Below are positions 8,393 to 17,497 of a DNA stretch of 64,000 nucleotides, one piece after another. The DNA is from Gordonia malaquae NBRC 108250 (GTDB lineage: Bacteria; Actinomycetota; Actinomycetes; Mycobacteriales; Mycobacteriaceae). A model generated the notes under the pieces. It had not been told where the DNA came from and ran no database searches. It saw only the letters and a program-made list of their open reading frames with translations. The translations under genes were made by a program, and so were the position numbers. Every line of letters starts with the position of its first letter. Position 1 is the first letter of the stretch. The stretch covers positions 1 through 64,000 of the forward strand of contig NZ_BAOP01000013.1 of the NCBI RefSeq assembly GCF_000344135.1. Direction: 5' to 3'.

Positions 8393-10500
8393 CCGCCATC
8401 GACATCGTTGACAGCGCGGATCGAAACGGGGTGGACGGCAGCGGGGAACCGCCCGCGACCCTCGACCGTTCGGCCCATCAGCCCGTCGACGGTCCGCAGC
8501 CGTCCCGGCGCACGACGATCTGGTCGCTGGGGGCGTTGCTCGTCGCGACCACTGTCCTCTACCTCTGGAATCTGTCCGCAAACGGATGGGGCAATTCGTT
8601 CTACACCGCGGCCATCCAGGCGGGTTCACAATCGTGGAAGGCCTGGTTCTTCGGGTCGTCCGACATGGCGAACTCGATCACCGTCGACAAACCGCCCGCC
8701 TCCCTGTGGATCCCTGCGCTGTTCGTGCGGGTGTTCGGCCTCAACTCGTGGTCGGTGCTGGTCCCCGAGGTGCTGATGGGCGTCGCCTCCGTGGCTCTGC
8801 TGTACGTCATCACGCGCAGCCGATTCGGTCACTGGGCAGGGATCGGGGCTGGAACGGTCCTGGCGCTGACTCCGGTCGCCGCACTGATGTTCCGATTCGA
8901 CAACCCCGAAGCGCTGCTCATCCTGCTGATGATCGCGGCGATGGGCGCACTGCTCAAGGCTGTCGACACGGGCAGGCTGCGGTGGATGATCGCGGCGGGC
9001 GCGGCAGTCGGCTTCGGCTTCCTCACCAAGCAACTCGAGGTGATGCTGATCGTTCCGCCGATGGTGATCGTGTACTTCGTCGCCGGTTCCGGTGGGTGGG
9101 TGCGACGTGTCGGCCACCTGTTCGCCGCTCTGGGGGCGTTGATCGTCAGTGCGGGTTGGTGGATCCTCACCGTCGAACTGTGGCCCGCGTCCAGCCGTCC
9201 GTACATCGGCGGGTCGCAGAACAATTCGATTCTCGAGCTGACCCTCGGCTACAACGGCTTCGGCAGACTGAACGGCAATGAGGAGGGCAGCGTCGGCGGC
9301 GGTGGTCGGCGCAGCCAGTTCGCGGAGATGGCCGGCCTGCAGGGCCCCGGCGGAGGTCCGGGCGCCGGTGGCGGCATGTGGGGCCAGACCGGCATCACGC
9401 GGATGTTCGACGCCGAACAGGGCGGCCAGATCGCCTGGCTCATTCCGGCGGCGATCGTTCTCGGGACGGCGGCGCTCGTCCTCATCGGTCGTGCGCCGCG
9501 CACCGACCGTCGGCGCGCGTACCTGCTGCTGTTCGGCGGCTGGCTCGCCGTCATGACGTTGACGTTCAGCTTCATGGCGGGCATCTTCCACAGCTACTAC
9601 ACGGCGGCGATGGCACCGGCGATCGCGGCGGTGATCGCCGGATCGGCGGCGATCGTCTGGCCCGCGCGTCACCGACTGTGGGTGAGGCTGGTCCTCGCCG
9701 GTGCGGTGTGGACAACGGCGGGATGGGGCTTCGCGTTGCTGGCTCGTACACCCGACTTCGTGCCGTGGCTGCGTTGGCTGGTCCTGATCGTCGGAGTGGC
9801 TTCAGGCGTCGCACTGCTCGTGGCACCCGGCGCTGGCTGGCGGAATCGGACGGCCGCAGTCGCCGCGGCAGGCGCGATCATCGCTGCGCTCGCCGGTCCC
9901 GCCGCGTACACGATCGACACCGTCAACACGGGCAAGCAGGGATCCATCATCACGGCCGGACCGCGGACGGAGGGCGGAATGTTCGGGCCCGGTGGTCGGC
10001 ACCGCGGCGGCCCGGGCGGCCCCGGTGGAATGATGCCGCCGGGAATGAGCCCCGGCAGCCGACAAGCTGGATTCCCAGGCATGAACGGCGGCTTCCCCGG
10101 AATGAACGGCGCAGATGGCATGGCAGGCGGACCGGGAGGACTGCTGAACGGTTCCACTCCGAGTGACGAGATGATCGCACTGCTTCGAGACAACGCGTCC
10201 GAGTACACCTGGGTCGCCGCGGCCATCGGTTCCAATGAGGCGTCCGGCTACCAGATCGCGTCCGGGTACTCGGTGATGCCGATCGGCGGATTCAACGGAA
10301 CCGACCCGTCGCCCACGTTGGAGCAGTTCAAGCAGTACGTCGCCGACGGCCGAATCCACTACTTCGTCAACAGCGGGCGAGGCATGATGGGCGGCGATTC
10401 GTCGGGCGCATCGGCGCAGATCAAGGAGTGGGTCACCGCCACCTTCACGTCGACCACGGTCGACGGGGTGACCCTGTACGACCTGACCTCGCCGCGCTGA
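8389..10500 (+). CDS. GT39-family (ArnT/PMT, YkcB-like) membrane glycosyltransferase
   Basis: The 703-residue protein has about ten membrane segments and the conserved ITVDKPPASLW loop near residue 100, whose Asp is the likely catalytic residue of ArnT/PMT-type enzymes. It probably moves a sugar from polyprenyl phosphate to an acceptor on the outer face. Two very glycine-rich external insertions are present, at residues ~300-325 and ~520-585; the second contains repeated FPGMNG units. The C-terminal domain (SEYTWVAAAIGSNEASGYQI to the end) matches the soluble domain shared by YkcA/B-like proteins. It is coupled to the upstream GT2 gene and closed by a strong hairpin at 10516. Confidence 0.88.
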   Translation: MTAIDIVDSADRNGVDGSGEPPATLDRSAHQPVDGPQPSRRTTIWSLGALLVATTVLYLWNLSANGWGNSFYTAAIQAGSQSWKAWFFGSSDMANSITVDKPPASLWIPALFVRVFGLNSWSVLVPEVLMGVASVALLYVITRSRFGHWAGIGAGTVLALTPVAALMFRFDNPEALLILLMIAAMGALLKAVDTGRLRWMIAAGAAVGFGFLTKQLEVMLIVPPMVIVYFVAGSGGWVRRVGHLFAALGALIVSAGWWILTVELWPASSRPYIGGSQNNSILELTLGYNGFGRLNGNEEGSVGGGGRRSQFAEMAGLQGPGGGPGAGGGMWGQTGITRMFDAEQGGQIAWLIPAAIVLGTAALVLIGRAPRTDRRRAYLLLFGGWLAVMTLTFSFMAGIFHSYYTAAMAPAIAAVIAGSAAIVWPARHRLWVRLVLAGAVWTTAGWGFALLARTPDFVPWLRWLVLIVGVASGVALLVAPGAGWRNRTAAVAAAGAIIAALAGPAAYTIDTVNTGKQGSIITAGPRTEGGMFGPGGRHRGGPGGPGGMMPPGMSPGSRQAGFPGMNGGFPGMNGADGMAGGPGGLLNGSTPSDEMIALLRDNASEYTWVAAAIGSNEASGYQIASGYSVMPIGGFNGTDPSPTLEQFKQYVADGRIHYFVNSGRGMMGGDSSGASAQIKEWVTATFTSTTVDGVTLYDLTSPR

Positions 10501-10515
10501 CCGCACTCGCAGACA

Positions 10516-10542
10516 CGCCCGCCGTCGTCCAGACGGCGGGCG
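10516..10542 (+). terminator. strong hairpin after GT39 gene
   Basis: A perfect 11-bp GC stem (CGCCCGCCGTC pairing with GACGGCGGGCG) surrounds a 5-nt loop. It lies 16 bp after the glycosyltransferase stop and just before the ltrA -10. Confidence 0.75.
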
Positions 10543-10552
10543 CGTTCGTGTC

Positions 10553-10558
10553 TAGAGT
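10553..10558 (+). promoter_or_regulatory. -10 element for ltrA (leaderless)
   Basis: TAGAGT ends 6 nt before the GTG at 10565, so transcription should begin at the start codon. Confidence 0.5.
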
Positions 10559-10564
10559 TGGCCC

Positions 10565-11776
10565 GTGCCAGTGAGAACAGAGTTGCAGTGGATGACCGGC
10601 CGCGATGCGGACGAAGGGGAGCGCGCGGGAAGCGGGCTCGAAGTCTTCTACGACCTGATCTTCGTCGTCCTTTTCGCGGTCGCCGGTGTGCAATTGGCGG
10701 AGTACCTCGCCGAAGGCAAGTTCTTCACGGCTGTCGTCGGCTACTTGATCGTCACGTTCGGAGCCGTCTGGGCGTGGATCAACTTCGCATGGTTCGCGTC
10801 GGCCTTCGACACGGACGATCCGTGGTTCCGACTGTCCGTGTTCGTCCAGATGATCGGTGTCTCGATCATGGCGACCGGAATCCCGGCAGTGTTCTCGTCG
10901 ATCGACGCCGACGAACACATCGACATGAAGATCATCGTCTTCGGCTACATGGTGATGCGGATCGGACTGGTACCGCAGTGGGTGCGTGCCGCACTGCAGG
11001 CCCGGGACTACCGGCGCACCTGCCTCACCTATGCCGCCGCATGCGTCGTCGCGCAGATCGGGTGGACGTTCGTCGCACTGGCCCCGATGAACCTGACGGT
11101 GACGCTCATCGCGGTCGCAGTCTGCGCCTTCATCGAGTTCCTCGGCCCGTTCGTTGCCGAGGTGCTCGTCAAACGGACGCCGTGGAACCCGTTCCACATC
11201 ACCGAGCGCTATGCGACGCTCGTCGTGATCACGCTCGGCGAGGGCGTGGTCGGGACCGTCGCCGTCCTGCAAGCCCAGATCTCGCGTACCGGCTGGAGCA
11301 CCCAGGCAGCGGTGCTGGGTGTCACCGCGCTCAGCGTCACTTTCGCGATGTGGTGGCTCTACACGATCATGCCCAACGGTGAGGCTCTCGCCGAGAAGCG
11401 TGAACGATGCTTCCTGTGGGGGTACGGAAGCATCCCGATGTTCATGGGATGTGCCGCTGTCGGAGCAGGGATGCACGTGATCGCACTGTGGATCGAGGGC
11501 GAGGCCCACATCTCCGAGCTGGCTGTTCTGCTCACGTCGGCGATCCCGATGCTGATCTTTGCAGTCGTCGCCATCGGTCTGCACTTCTACCTGACCGGTC
11601 CGTCGCGTCTCGCCCTGTGGATGCTGATCGGAGCGATGCTGCCCATCGGGGCTGCCGTTCTCCTCCTCGCCGCAGGTGGTCCGCTGATCGCAGGCGTGGT
11701 CGTCGGAGCCCTCGCCCCCGTGCTCCCGGTGCTTGTGATCGAGTTCAACAGCAAGGTCGCTCCGGCAGGCGCGTGA
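10565..11776 (+). CDS. ltrA: low temperature requirement protein A (LtrA) family
   Basis: The 403-residue product is a polytopic membrane protein with about ten segments. The N-terminal motif [19 protein letters not shown] and the later [19 protein letters not shown] are hallmarks of the LtrA family (named from a Listeria cold-growth gene). A second conserved block, [16 protein letters not shown], lies at ~215-230. The biochemical role of the family is unknown. The GTG at 10565 is chosen because a -10 sits 6 nt upstream and a terminator closes the preceding operon. It stands alone, 22 bp before purD. Confidence 0.9.
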   Translation: MPVRTELQWMTGRDADEGERAGSGLEVFYDLIFVVLFAVAGVQLAEYLAEGKFFTAVVGYLIVTFGAVWAWINFAWFASAFDTDDPWFRLSVFVQMIGVSIMATGIPAVFSSIDADEHIDMKIIVFGYMVMRIGLVPQWVRAALQARDYRRTCLTYAAACVVAQIGWTFVALAPMNLTVTLIAVAVCAFIEFLGPFVAEVLVKRTPWNPFHITERYATLVVITLGEGVVGTVAVLQAQISRTGWSTQAAVLGVTALSVTFAMWWLYTIMPNGEALAEKRERCFLWGYGSIPMFMGCAAVGAGMHVIALWIEGEAHISELAVLLTSAIPMLIFAVVAIGLHFYLTGPSRLALWMLIGAMLPIGAAVLLLAAGGPLIAGVVVGALAPVLPVLVIEFNSKVAPAGA

Positions 11777-11785
11777 CGTCCTCGC

Positions 11786-11791
11786 TACGCT
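11786..11791 (+). promoter_or_regulatory. -10 element for purD (leaderless)
   Basis: TACGCT ends 7 nt before the GTG at 11799. Confidence 0.5.
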
Positions 11792-11798
11792 GATACGC

Positions 11799-13049
11799 GT
11801 GCGCGCACTGGTGATCGGCTCGGGCGGCCGCGAACACGCCCTCCTCCTCGGACTCGACCGCGACCCGTCGGTGACGGAACTTCACGCTGCTCCCGGCAAC
11901 GCCGGAACCGCGTCCGTCGCGACCAACCATGCGGTCGACGCGAACTCCGGCGACGCCGTCGTCGCCCTGGCGCGCGAGATCGGAGCGGACCTCGTGGTGA
12001 TCGGCCCCGAAGTGCCGCTGGTCCACGGTGTCGCCGACGCGCTGCGCGCCGCGGGATTCCCGACGTTCGGACCGAGCGCCGAAGCCGCTCAGATCGAAGG
12101 GTCGAAGGCGTACGCCAAGGACGTCATGGCCGCAGCCGGCGTCGCGACCGCACGCGCGGAGAGCGTCACCGCGGTCGACGACGTCGACGCCGCCCTCGAC
12201 CGCTTCGGTCCCACCTGGGTGGTCAAGGACGACGGTCTCGCCGCAGGCAAGGGTGTCGTCGTGACAGCCGACCGCGGCGCAGCGCGTGCGCACGCCGTCG
12301 ACGTGATCGAGAACGGTCACCCAGTGCTGCTCGAGAGCTTCCTCGACGGTCCCGAGGTATCGCTGTTCTGCCTGGTCGACGGCGACACCGTTGTTCCGCT
12401 CCTGCCCGCGCAGGACCACAAGCGGGTCGGCGACAACGACGAAGGCCCCAACACCGGGGGCATGGGTGCGTACACCCCGCTTCCGTGGCTGCCTGACGGC
12501 ATGGTCGACACCATCGTCGACGACGTGGTCCGCCCTGTCGCCGCGGAGATGGTCAAGCGCGGAAACCCCTTCTCCGGCCTTCTCTACGCGGGACTGGCCA
12601 TCGGCGCGGAGGGCCCGTCGGTCGTCGAGTTCAACTGCCGCTTCGGTGATCCGGAGACCCAAGCCGTCCTCGATCTCCTCGAGACTCCGCTCGGCGAGGT
12701 GCTCGGCGCCGTCGCCAACGGAACCCTGGCGGACCTTCCTCCGCTGGAGTGGCACGACGGAAGCGCCGTCGTGGTGGTGCTCGCCGCGGACAACTACCCG
12801 GGCACTCCGCGGACCGGAGACCCGATCTCCGGCTCCCACACCGAGGGCGTCCTCCACGCGGGGACCAAGCTGGTCGACGGCACGATTGTCTCGTCGGGCG
12901 GCCGTGTGCTGTCCGTCGTCGGTCGCGGTGCGGATCTCGCCGAAGCACGCGCGCAGGCGTACGAACGCCTCGCCCGCGTCGAGTTGGACGGCGCGCACTT
13001 CCGCACCGACATCGGCAAGGCTGCCGAAGAGGGCCGCATCTCGCTGTAG
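11799..13049 (+). CDS. purD: phosphoribosylamine--glycine ligase
   Basis: The 416-residue enzyme makes glycinamide ribonucleotide from phosphoribosylamine, glycine and ATP, step two of purine synthesis. It begins [19 protein letters not shown], the GARS N-domain signature. The ATP-grasp domain follows ([16 protein letters not shown]), with [22 protein letters not shown] at ~205, and the GARS C domain closes the protein. Length is normal. The GTG start fits both the family N-terminus and the -10 seven nt upstream. purB, purC, purS and purQ follow in the same direction but in separate transcripts. Confidence 0.96.
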   Translation: MRALVIGSGGREHALLLGLDRDPSVTELHAAPGNAGTASVATNHAVDANSGDAVVALAREIGADLVVIGPEVPLVHGVADALRAAGFPTFGPSAEAAQIEGSKAYAKDVMAAAGVATARAESVTAVDDVDAALDRFGPTWVVKDDGLAAGKGVVVTADRGAARAHAVDVIENGHPVLLESFLDGPEVSLFCLVDGDTVVPLLPAQDHKRVGDNDEGPNTGGMGAYTPLPWLPDGMVDTIVDDVVRPVAAEMVKRGNPFSGLLYAGLAIGAEGPSVVEFNCRFGDPETQAVLDLLETPLGEVLGAVANGTLADLPPLEWHDGSAVVVVLAADNYPGTPRTGDPISGSHTEGVLHAGTKLVDGTIVSSGGRVLSVVGRGADLAEARAQAYERLARVELDGAHFRTDIGKAAEEGRISL

Positions 13050-13139
13050 TGTCCTCTGTTTGAACGACGCCGGTGATACGGCTGCGCGGCATCGCCCGAT
13101 GATCGAGACAAGACCGTCCGATCACCAGGGGGAGGCGTC

Positions 13140-13793
13140 ATGAACCGACGAGCGCTGTACGTATCGATCACCGCCGCGGCGATGGCATGCAGTCTGGCCG
13201 CGTGCAACACTGCACAGCCGCACACCGCAACGCCGTCGTCTGAGGTGAACGAGCCCACCGCCACCATCTCGACGACTGCCACGGGGGTCGACACTGCGCC
13301 GCAGATCGCCTCCGGCGAACCGACGCCGAATCCCACCGCGGTCACCACGACGACACAACCAGCCGCGCCGTACGGCAGCGGGCACGGGCTCTGCTTCGAC
13401 CTGAACTCACGCCTGGCCAAAGACTCGATGGAATCGCTCGGAGTCGACTCGAACGGTGGGCAGTGGCAGGTCGACGGCGCCAGCAACCATCCCCTCTCCG
13501 GCGGATGCGGCCTCGACTGGCTCAAGGTGGACGGTTCCGGATTCGGCGACGCGACCTACACCTCACGCGTGCTGCTCTTCCAGGGCGGTGCGTTCGTCGG
13601 CACCGTGGAACCGCACGAATACTCGTACACGTCCATTGCAGGCGACACGCTGGAGTCGGTGACGGTGAAGTACCGCTGGCTGCGGTCGGACGATCCGTTC
13701 TGCTGCCCGCAGGGCGGGCCGACGACGGTCACTGCATCCGTGTCGAACGGCTCGATCGTGCGTGACGGCCAGTTCCCGCCGCCGGTGAAGTAG
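13140..13793 (+). CDS. LppP/LprE-family lipoprotein
   Basis: The 217-residue protein has a lipoprotein signal peptide ending SLAAC (Cys ~22), a Thr/Pro-rich linker to ~residue 75, and a C-terminal domain with the features of the LppP/LprE family: GHGLCFDLNS, a central SGGCGLDWLKV, and DPFCCPQGGPTTV near the end. Cys residues in these blocks are likely disulphide-bonded outside the cell. The role of these mycobacterial-type lipoproteins is poorly known. A very strong ribosome binding site (GGGGGAGG) precedes the ATG. The gene converges on the esterase with only 5 bp between stops. Confidence 0.85.
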   Translation: MNRRALYVSITAAAMACSLAACNTAQPHTATPSSEVNEPTATISTTATGVDTAPQIASGEPTPNPTAVTTTTQPAAPYGSGHGLCFDLNSRLAKDSMESLGVDSNGGQWQVDGASNHPLSGGCGLDWLKVDGSGFGDATYTSRVLLFQGGAFVGTVEPHEYSYTSIAGDTLESVTVKYRWLRSDDPFCCPQGGPTTVTASVSNGSIVRDGQFPPPVK

Positions 13794-13798
13794 CCCGT

Positions 13799-14707
13799 TC
13801 AGTCCGTTCGGTGGGCGAGTTCGCGACCGAGGAACTCGAGCTGGTCGTCCATCACCGACCGCCAGAAGCGATTGGTGTGGCCGCCGGGTGTGGTCGCGAA
13901 CGCTGCAGGCGGATGCAGGTCGGCCGCCCACTGTCGCGTGTAGGTGTAGAACTGGTCGGACGATCCGATGCTGATCATCAGCGGGATCTTCTTGAACACG
14001 TGCTGCTGCCCGAACAACGAGTTCGCCTGGTAGTCGGCGAACGAATCGAAGGCCCTCGGCGGGAACATCAGCGGGTCGGCCCACATCGCCGGTGAGCTGA
14101 CCGCGATCGACGCGACACGCTGTGGACCGAGGATCGACGCGATGCGCAGCGCACCGTAGCCGCCCATCGACCATCCGTAGAGGCCGATGCGATCGATGCG
14201 AAGGTTGAGTTCGGGGTTCTCGTCGAGCATCGGCATGAACTCGTCGATGATCATCGCTGCGCCGTCCGACCCGTCGGTGCGCAGATGGAAGTAGTTGCGT
14301 CCGACATCGGCTGCGGCGAGCGCGAACGGCGGATTCCCCGCGTCGACGTACTTCTGGAGTGCGCCCTGCATGTTCATCGACGGACGGAACAGCGACTTCT
14401 CGTTGGTGTTGAGGGCGTGCGCGACGATCACCACGGGGAGTTCGCCGGTGACGCCTCGAGGGCGCGCAACCGCCCACCGGGTGTTCCGGCCTGCCATCTT
14501 CGCCGATGCGAACTCGCCGGTCACCACGGGCGGGTCGGTCGGGATGTCGGCGGGCGAGGTCTCGACTGGCAGTTCGTCGTCGGGTCCGACGTGGACTGCT
14601 TCGTCGGCCTCGATCGGATCGTGTGACGTGCACGCGGCGACGCCGAGAGCGGCCGCGCCGACGGCCGCCGTCAGCAGGCCGCGTCGTGTCAGTTCAGTGG
14701 AGCGCAC
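13799..14707 (-). CDS. exported alpha/beta-hydrolase (putative esterase), Tat lipoprotein
   Basis: The 302-residue protein begins with a twin-arginine signal (LTRRGLLTAA) ending in a lipobox GVAAC (Cys26), so it is probably exported folded and lipid-anchored. The mature part is an esterase-D/antigen-85-like alpha/beta hydrolase: the nucleophile is in YGWSMGGYGALR, and GGHTNRFWRSV near the C-terminus carries the likely catalytic His. The substrate is unknown. The GTG at 14707 lies 1 nt after the stop of the small Cys protein gene, so both form an operon from the -10 at 14835. Confidence 0.85.
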   Translation of the reverse strand: MRSTELTRRGLLTAAVGAAALGVAACTSHDPIEADEAVHVGPDDELPVETSPADIPTDPPVVTGEFASAKMAGRNTRWAVARPRGVTGELPVVIVAHALNTNEKSLFRPSMNMQGALQKYVDAGNPPFALAAADVGRNYFHLRTDGSDGAAMIIDEFMPMLDENPELNLRIDRIGLYGWSMGGYGALRIASILGPQRVASIAVSSPAMWADPLMFPPRAFDSFADYQANSLFGQQHVFKKIPLMISIGSSDQFYTYTRQWAADLHPPAAFATTPGGHTNRFWRSVMDDQLEFLGRELAHRTD

Positions 14708-14708
14708 T

Positions 14709-14828
14709 TCAGCGTGGGCACGTGCAGCGCTGCTCAGGCGCGACCTGACTCATGACCTCGTCGACGTGCGAACCGCATCCGTCCCAGGTGATCTTGCCGC
14801 AACGGTTACAGGTGACCGGAAAACACAT
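14709..14828 (-). CDS. small CxxC zinc-ribbon-like protein, 39 residues
   Basis: This small frame encodes MCFPVTCNRCGKITWDGCG followed by SHVDEVMSQV and ends RCTCPR. It has six cysteines, arranged as one near the start, a CxxC, a single Cys, and a terminal CxC, which suggests one bound zinc ion. I recognise this as a widespread, uncharacterised actinobacterial small protein. A -10 (TAGACT) ends 6 nt before the ATG, so the mRNA is leaderless, and the esterase gene follows after 1 nt. Its partner and role are unknown. Confidence 0.8.
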   Translation of the reverse strand: MCFPVTCNRCGKITWDGCGSHVDEVMSQVAPEQRCTCPR

Positions 14829-14834
14829 GTGGCC

Positions 14835-14840
14835 AGTCTA
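14835..14840 (-). promoter_or_regulatory. -10 element for the CxxC protein-esterase operon
   Basis: TAGACT on the minus strand ends 6 nt before the ATG at 14828; leaderless transcription is expected. Confidence 0.55.
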
Positions 14841-14844
14841 CTCG

Positions 14845-17200
14845 TCAGAGTTCGTTCGGAAGATCGCGCCGAGAGTTGATGCCGAGCTTCCGGCACGCGT
14901 TGGCCGTGTGATTCTCGACTGTGCGACGCGACAGGTTCAGACGGTCGGCGATCTCTCTGCTTGTCAACCTGCGTGCCACAAGACGTCCGATTTCGAGTTC
15001 GCGTGCTGTCAACGAATCGACGGCTCTAGGCCGGACATGTCTGACCAGCCCGCCGACCACCGTTTCCGCGAATACGCCGTGAGAACTCGCGATCGCACGG
15101 GCGTCAGCGACTAGTCGAAGATACTCAGCAGTGGACGTGGCCGCGGCGGTCGCCGCTTCGGCGAGGACTGCGAGATGGTCGCCGATCACGGCTGCGCGTG
15201 GCAGTCCGGCTGCTTCGTCGAGTGCGGTGCGGGCGTCCGTGAAGCGGCCCGCGGACGCCAAGGCCAGTGCCAACCATTGGAGCGCGACCCGTTGGTCACT
15301 GAGGTGACCGCTGCGTTGCAGCAGGTCGGCCGCTCGCCGCGCCGAAGGAATCGCCTGGGCCGCGTCCGAGGAGTACCACGCGATCTCCGAGCGATACATG
15401 TGCAGAAGTGCTCGCATCCGAAGATCCGACGGCGACGTCTGCTCGGCTGATGAGTCGAGGTGTGCGTGGGCCGACGCCCAGTCCCGACGCAGGATTGCTC
15501 CGCGCGCCCGCATCGCAGCGAACAGCGCGGGCACGATCTCTCCGGACCCACAGTCCACACGGTCGAGCACCGCGTCAAGATCAGGGGATTCAGTCAGCGA
15601 TGCGGCGAGAAACCACGCCGCCCAAGCGGACTGCCTGGTGAAATGGCCGGATCCGTTCTCCGCGATTCGGAGCGGTTCGGCAGTGTTCGGCGTCCCGGTG
15701 TACGTGCCGAGTAGGCAACGGGCAACGACCACCAACTCGTGCTCCGGAGCCGAGGCCAGTTCGCGGACGGCGCGGTCGGCGTCGCCGTCCTTCATGAACG
15801 CCAAAGTCGCCAGAAACGCCTCTGCTGGGAGGTCTCGAATCACGCCGGACTCGGAGAGGGAAGCGACGATCCGGCGCACCTTTGGTGCGATCGCCGCAGA
15901 GCGTGCGGACCCCATGAGAAGGGGCGGAAGCCAACCGATGGCTGTAGAAGGACCCGGATCTGAGGAGAACGCGAGTGCCGCATGCACTTCGGCTCCGTCG
16001 GGATCCCCCTGAGCGAGGAGTTCTGCCGCTGCCGCGCTGTGATCGGCCGCCGTCGTGGCGGCTCCGGCGGCGAGTGCCCAACGTGCACGTCTGGCTGACG
16101 TGTCGGCCACGGCCACGAGGTCGACGAGAACACGTCGACGAGCGATCTCGTCCGACAGGACGGACGCAGCGACCGCTTCCGAGGTCGGACGCACGCCGAC
16201 GACATCGACGTCGACGAGATCCGCGACCACGAGATGGTCAACGGTCGATGTCGCACCGAGACGGTCGATCTCGCTCCAGGTGAGCGCTCCCGTCGCACAG
16301 ATCGCAACCAGGACGTCACGCGACGCCTCATCCGGCAGTCGCCGTTCGACGACGTCGATGAGCCGATCGGTTGTCGCGACGATGAGCCCGGGGTTGCCTT
16401 CTCCCGCTGCAGAACGGAGACCGACCGCTTCGGCGAGGGCGTCAGCGTCCGAGTCTGCGAGCGCACCGAGCGCCACGCGAGTCCACGAACCGTCGATCAG
16501 CGCATCGTGGACGCTGCCCGGGATCTTCACACCGTCGGGGACAGTCATGACAAAACGAGTGGGCGACACGTCGGCGACGGCGCGCAGACGGTCGAGTGCA
16601 GCGGACGGAAAGAGGTGGACGTCGTCGACCAGGACGACGCGAAAGGGGGGCGACCGGAGCCGACACGAGGGCATCGACGATCTCCGCGACATCGTGATTG
16701 GCCGATCGCAACGAGTGGCCGAAAATGCCTGCGGCTGCTGCTTCAGCGATGAGGCGACTGCGTCCGATCCCGGCCGGACCGGTGACGAGAACACCGTCGT
16801 GAGTGCGGAGAAGGCGCCGAATCAGATGCAGATCCGGGTCACGACCGATGAATGGAGCAGGTACATGGCCGGGGCCAGGCAGCCCCACGAGCCGGTACCG
16901 GTCGTCGTCACGGTGGAGGCATGCGGGCGGGAGGACGGCGCGTAGTCGAGACAACGTCGTCTCCAACGCCCGGCGCGGGTGTGCAGGCATCTCATGCGGC
17001 CACGTCGCACCTAGCAGTGCGTCGGTGGTCAGTCCGTCAGGGGCACGGAGGAGGGCTGTCAGTGCTCTGCGGACTGTGGGGCGCAGATGGATGCGGTTGT
17101 GTTCAGAGTCGATCAGATCGAGCCGAGGTCTCGTGACGTACCCTGCCGCCACCTGTTGGCCTGGGACTTTCCGCTCGTTGGCCATGTCTGAGTATTTCAT
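14845..17200 (-). pseudogene. large LuxR-family ATPase regulator, broken by a frameshift at a G6 run
   Basis: Two overlapping frames together encode one ~784-residue regulator. The first part, from the ATG at 17200, has a winged-helix domain (~25-95) and an ATPase Walker A region VTGPAGIGRSRL; it runs out of frame after ALVSAPVAP and would stop at 16442. The second part continues in another frame with Walker B (RVVLVDDVHLF), a helical TPR-like middle, and a C-terminal LuxR helix-turn-helix (SLTARELEIGRLVARRLTSR, ending NLSRRTVENH). The frames join at six G (16645-16650, C on the coding strand); five would restore the frame. The Walker A lysine is replaced by Arg. It may be a pseudogene, a phase-variable gene or an assembly error. 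Confidence 0.8.
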
Positions 17201-17239
17201 ACTCAGGTGATCTCCTCGCCGAGGCGAGAGGCTCTCGCC

Positions 17240-17455
17240 ATGATCGCAATTCGTCTTCTCATGCTGCTTGCGTCCGCCGCCACGCTGACCTGTTTGACCG
17301 CCACCGGACTGGCACTCGCGTCGTCGCCCAACGTCTCCACGCTCGCAGCCTCCCTCGTTGCTGTGGTGTCGGGAATTGTCGCGGTCCTCGCGGTGGTCGG
17401 TGTCCGAGTGCGCAACCGGCGAGATGGGACTGCGTTCACCCTGTTCACCATTTGA
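17240..17455 (+). CDS. small two-helix membrane protein
   Basis: The 71-residue product has two hydrophobic stretches (about residues 3-26 and 33-55) and ends with a short basic tail RVRNRRDG, so it is probably a small membrane protein with the tail inside. GAGAGG at 17225-17230 is a suitable ribosome binding site for the ATG at 17240; an earlier in-frame ATG at 17207 lacks one. It is divergent from the frameshifted LuxR regulator and 42 bp before purB. No family is recognised, and it could be a chance frame. Confidence 0.45.
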   Translation: MIAIRLLMLLASAATLTCLTATGLALASSPNVSTLAASLVAVVSGIVAVLAVVGVRVRNRRDGTAFTLFTI

Positions 17456-17484
17456 CGAGTTTTCGTCGTCGGCCACGGCCGCCG

Positions 17485-17490
17485 TAGACT
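17485..17490 (+). promoter_or_regulatory. -10 element for purB (leaderless)
   Basis: TAGACT ends 7 nt before the GTG at 17498; TTCGTC at 17462-17467 is a possible -35 with a 17-bp spacer. Confidence 0.55.
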
Positions 17491-17497
17491 GTCCGAC

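Noticed and set aside
8626..9672. 348-codon minus-strand frame opposite the GT39 gene
   Set aside because: Composition is Arg/His/Asp-rich without hydrophobic structure, typical of antisense reading.
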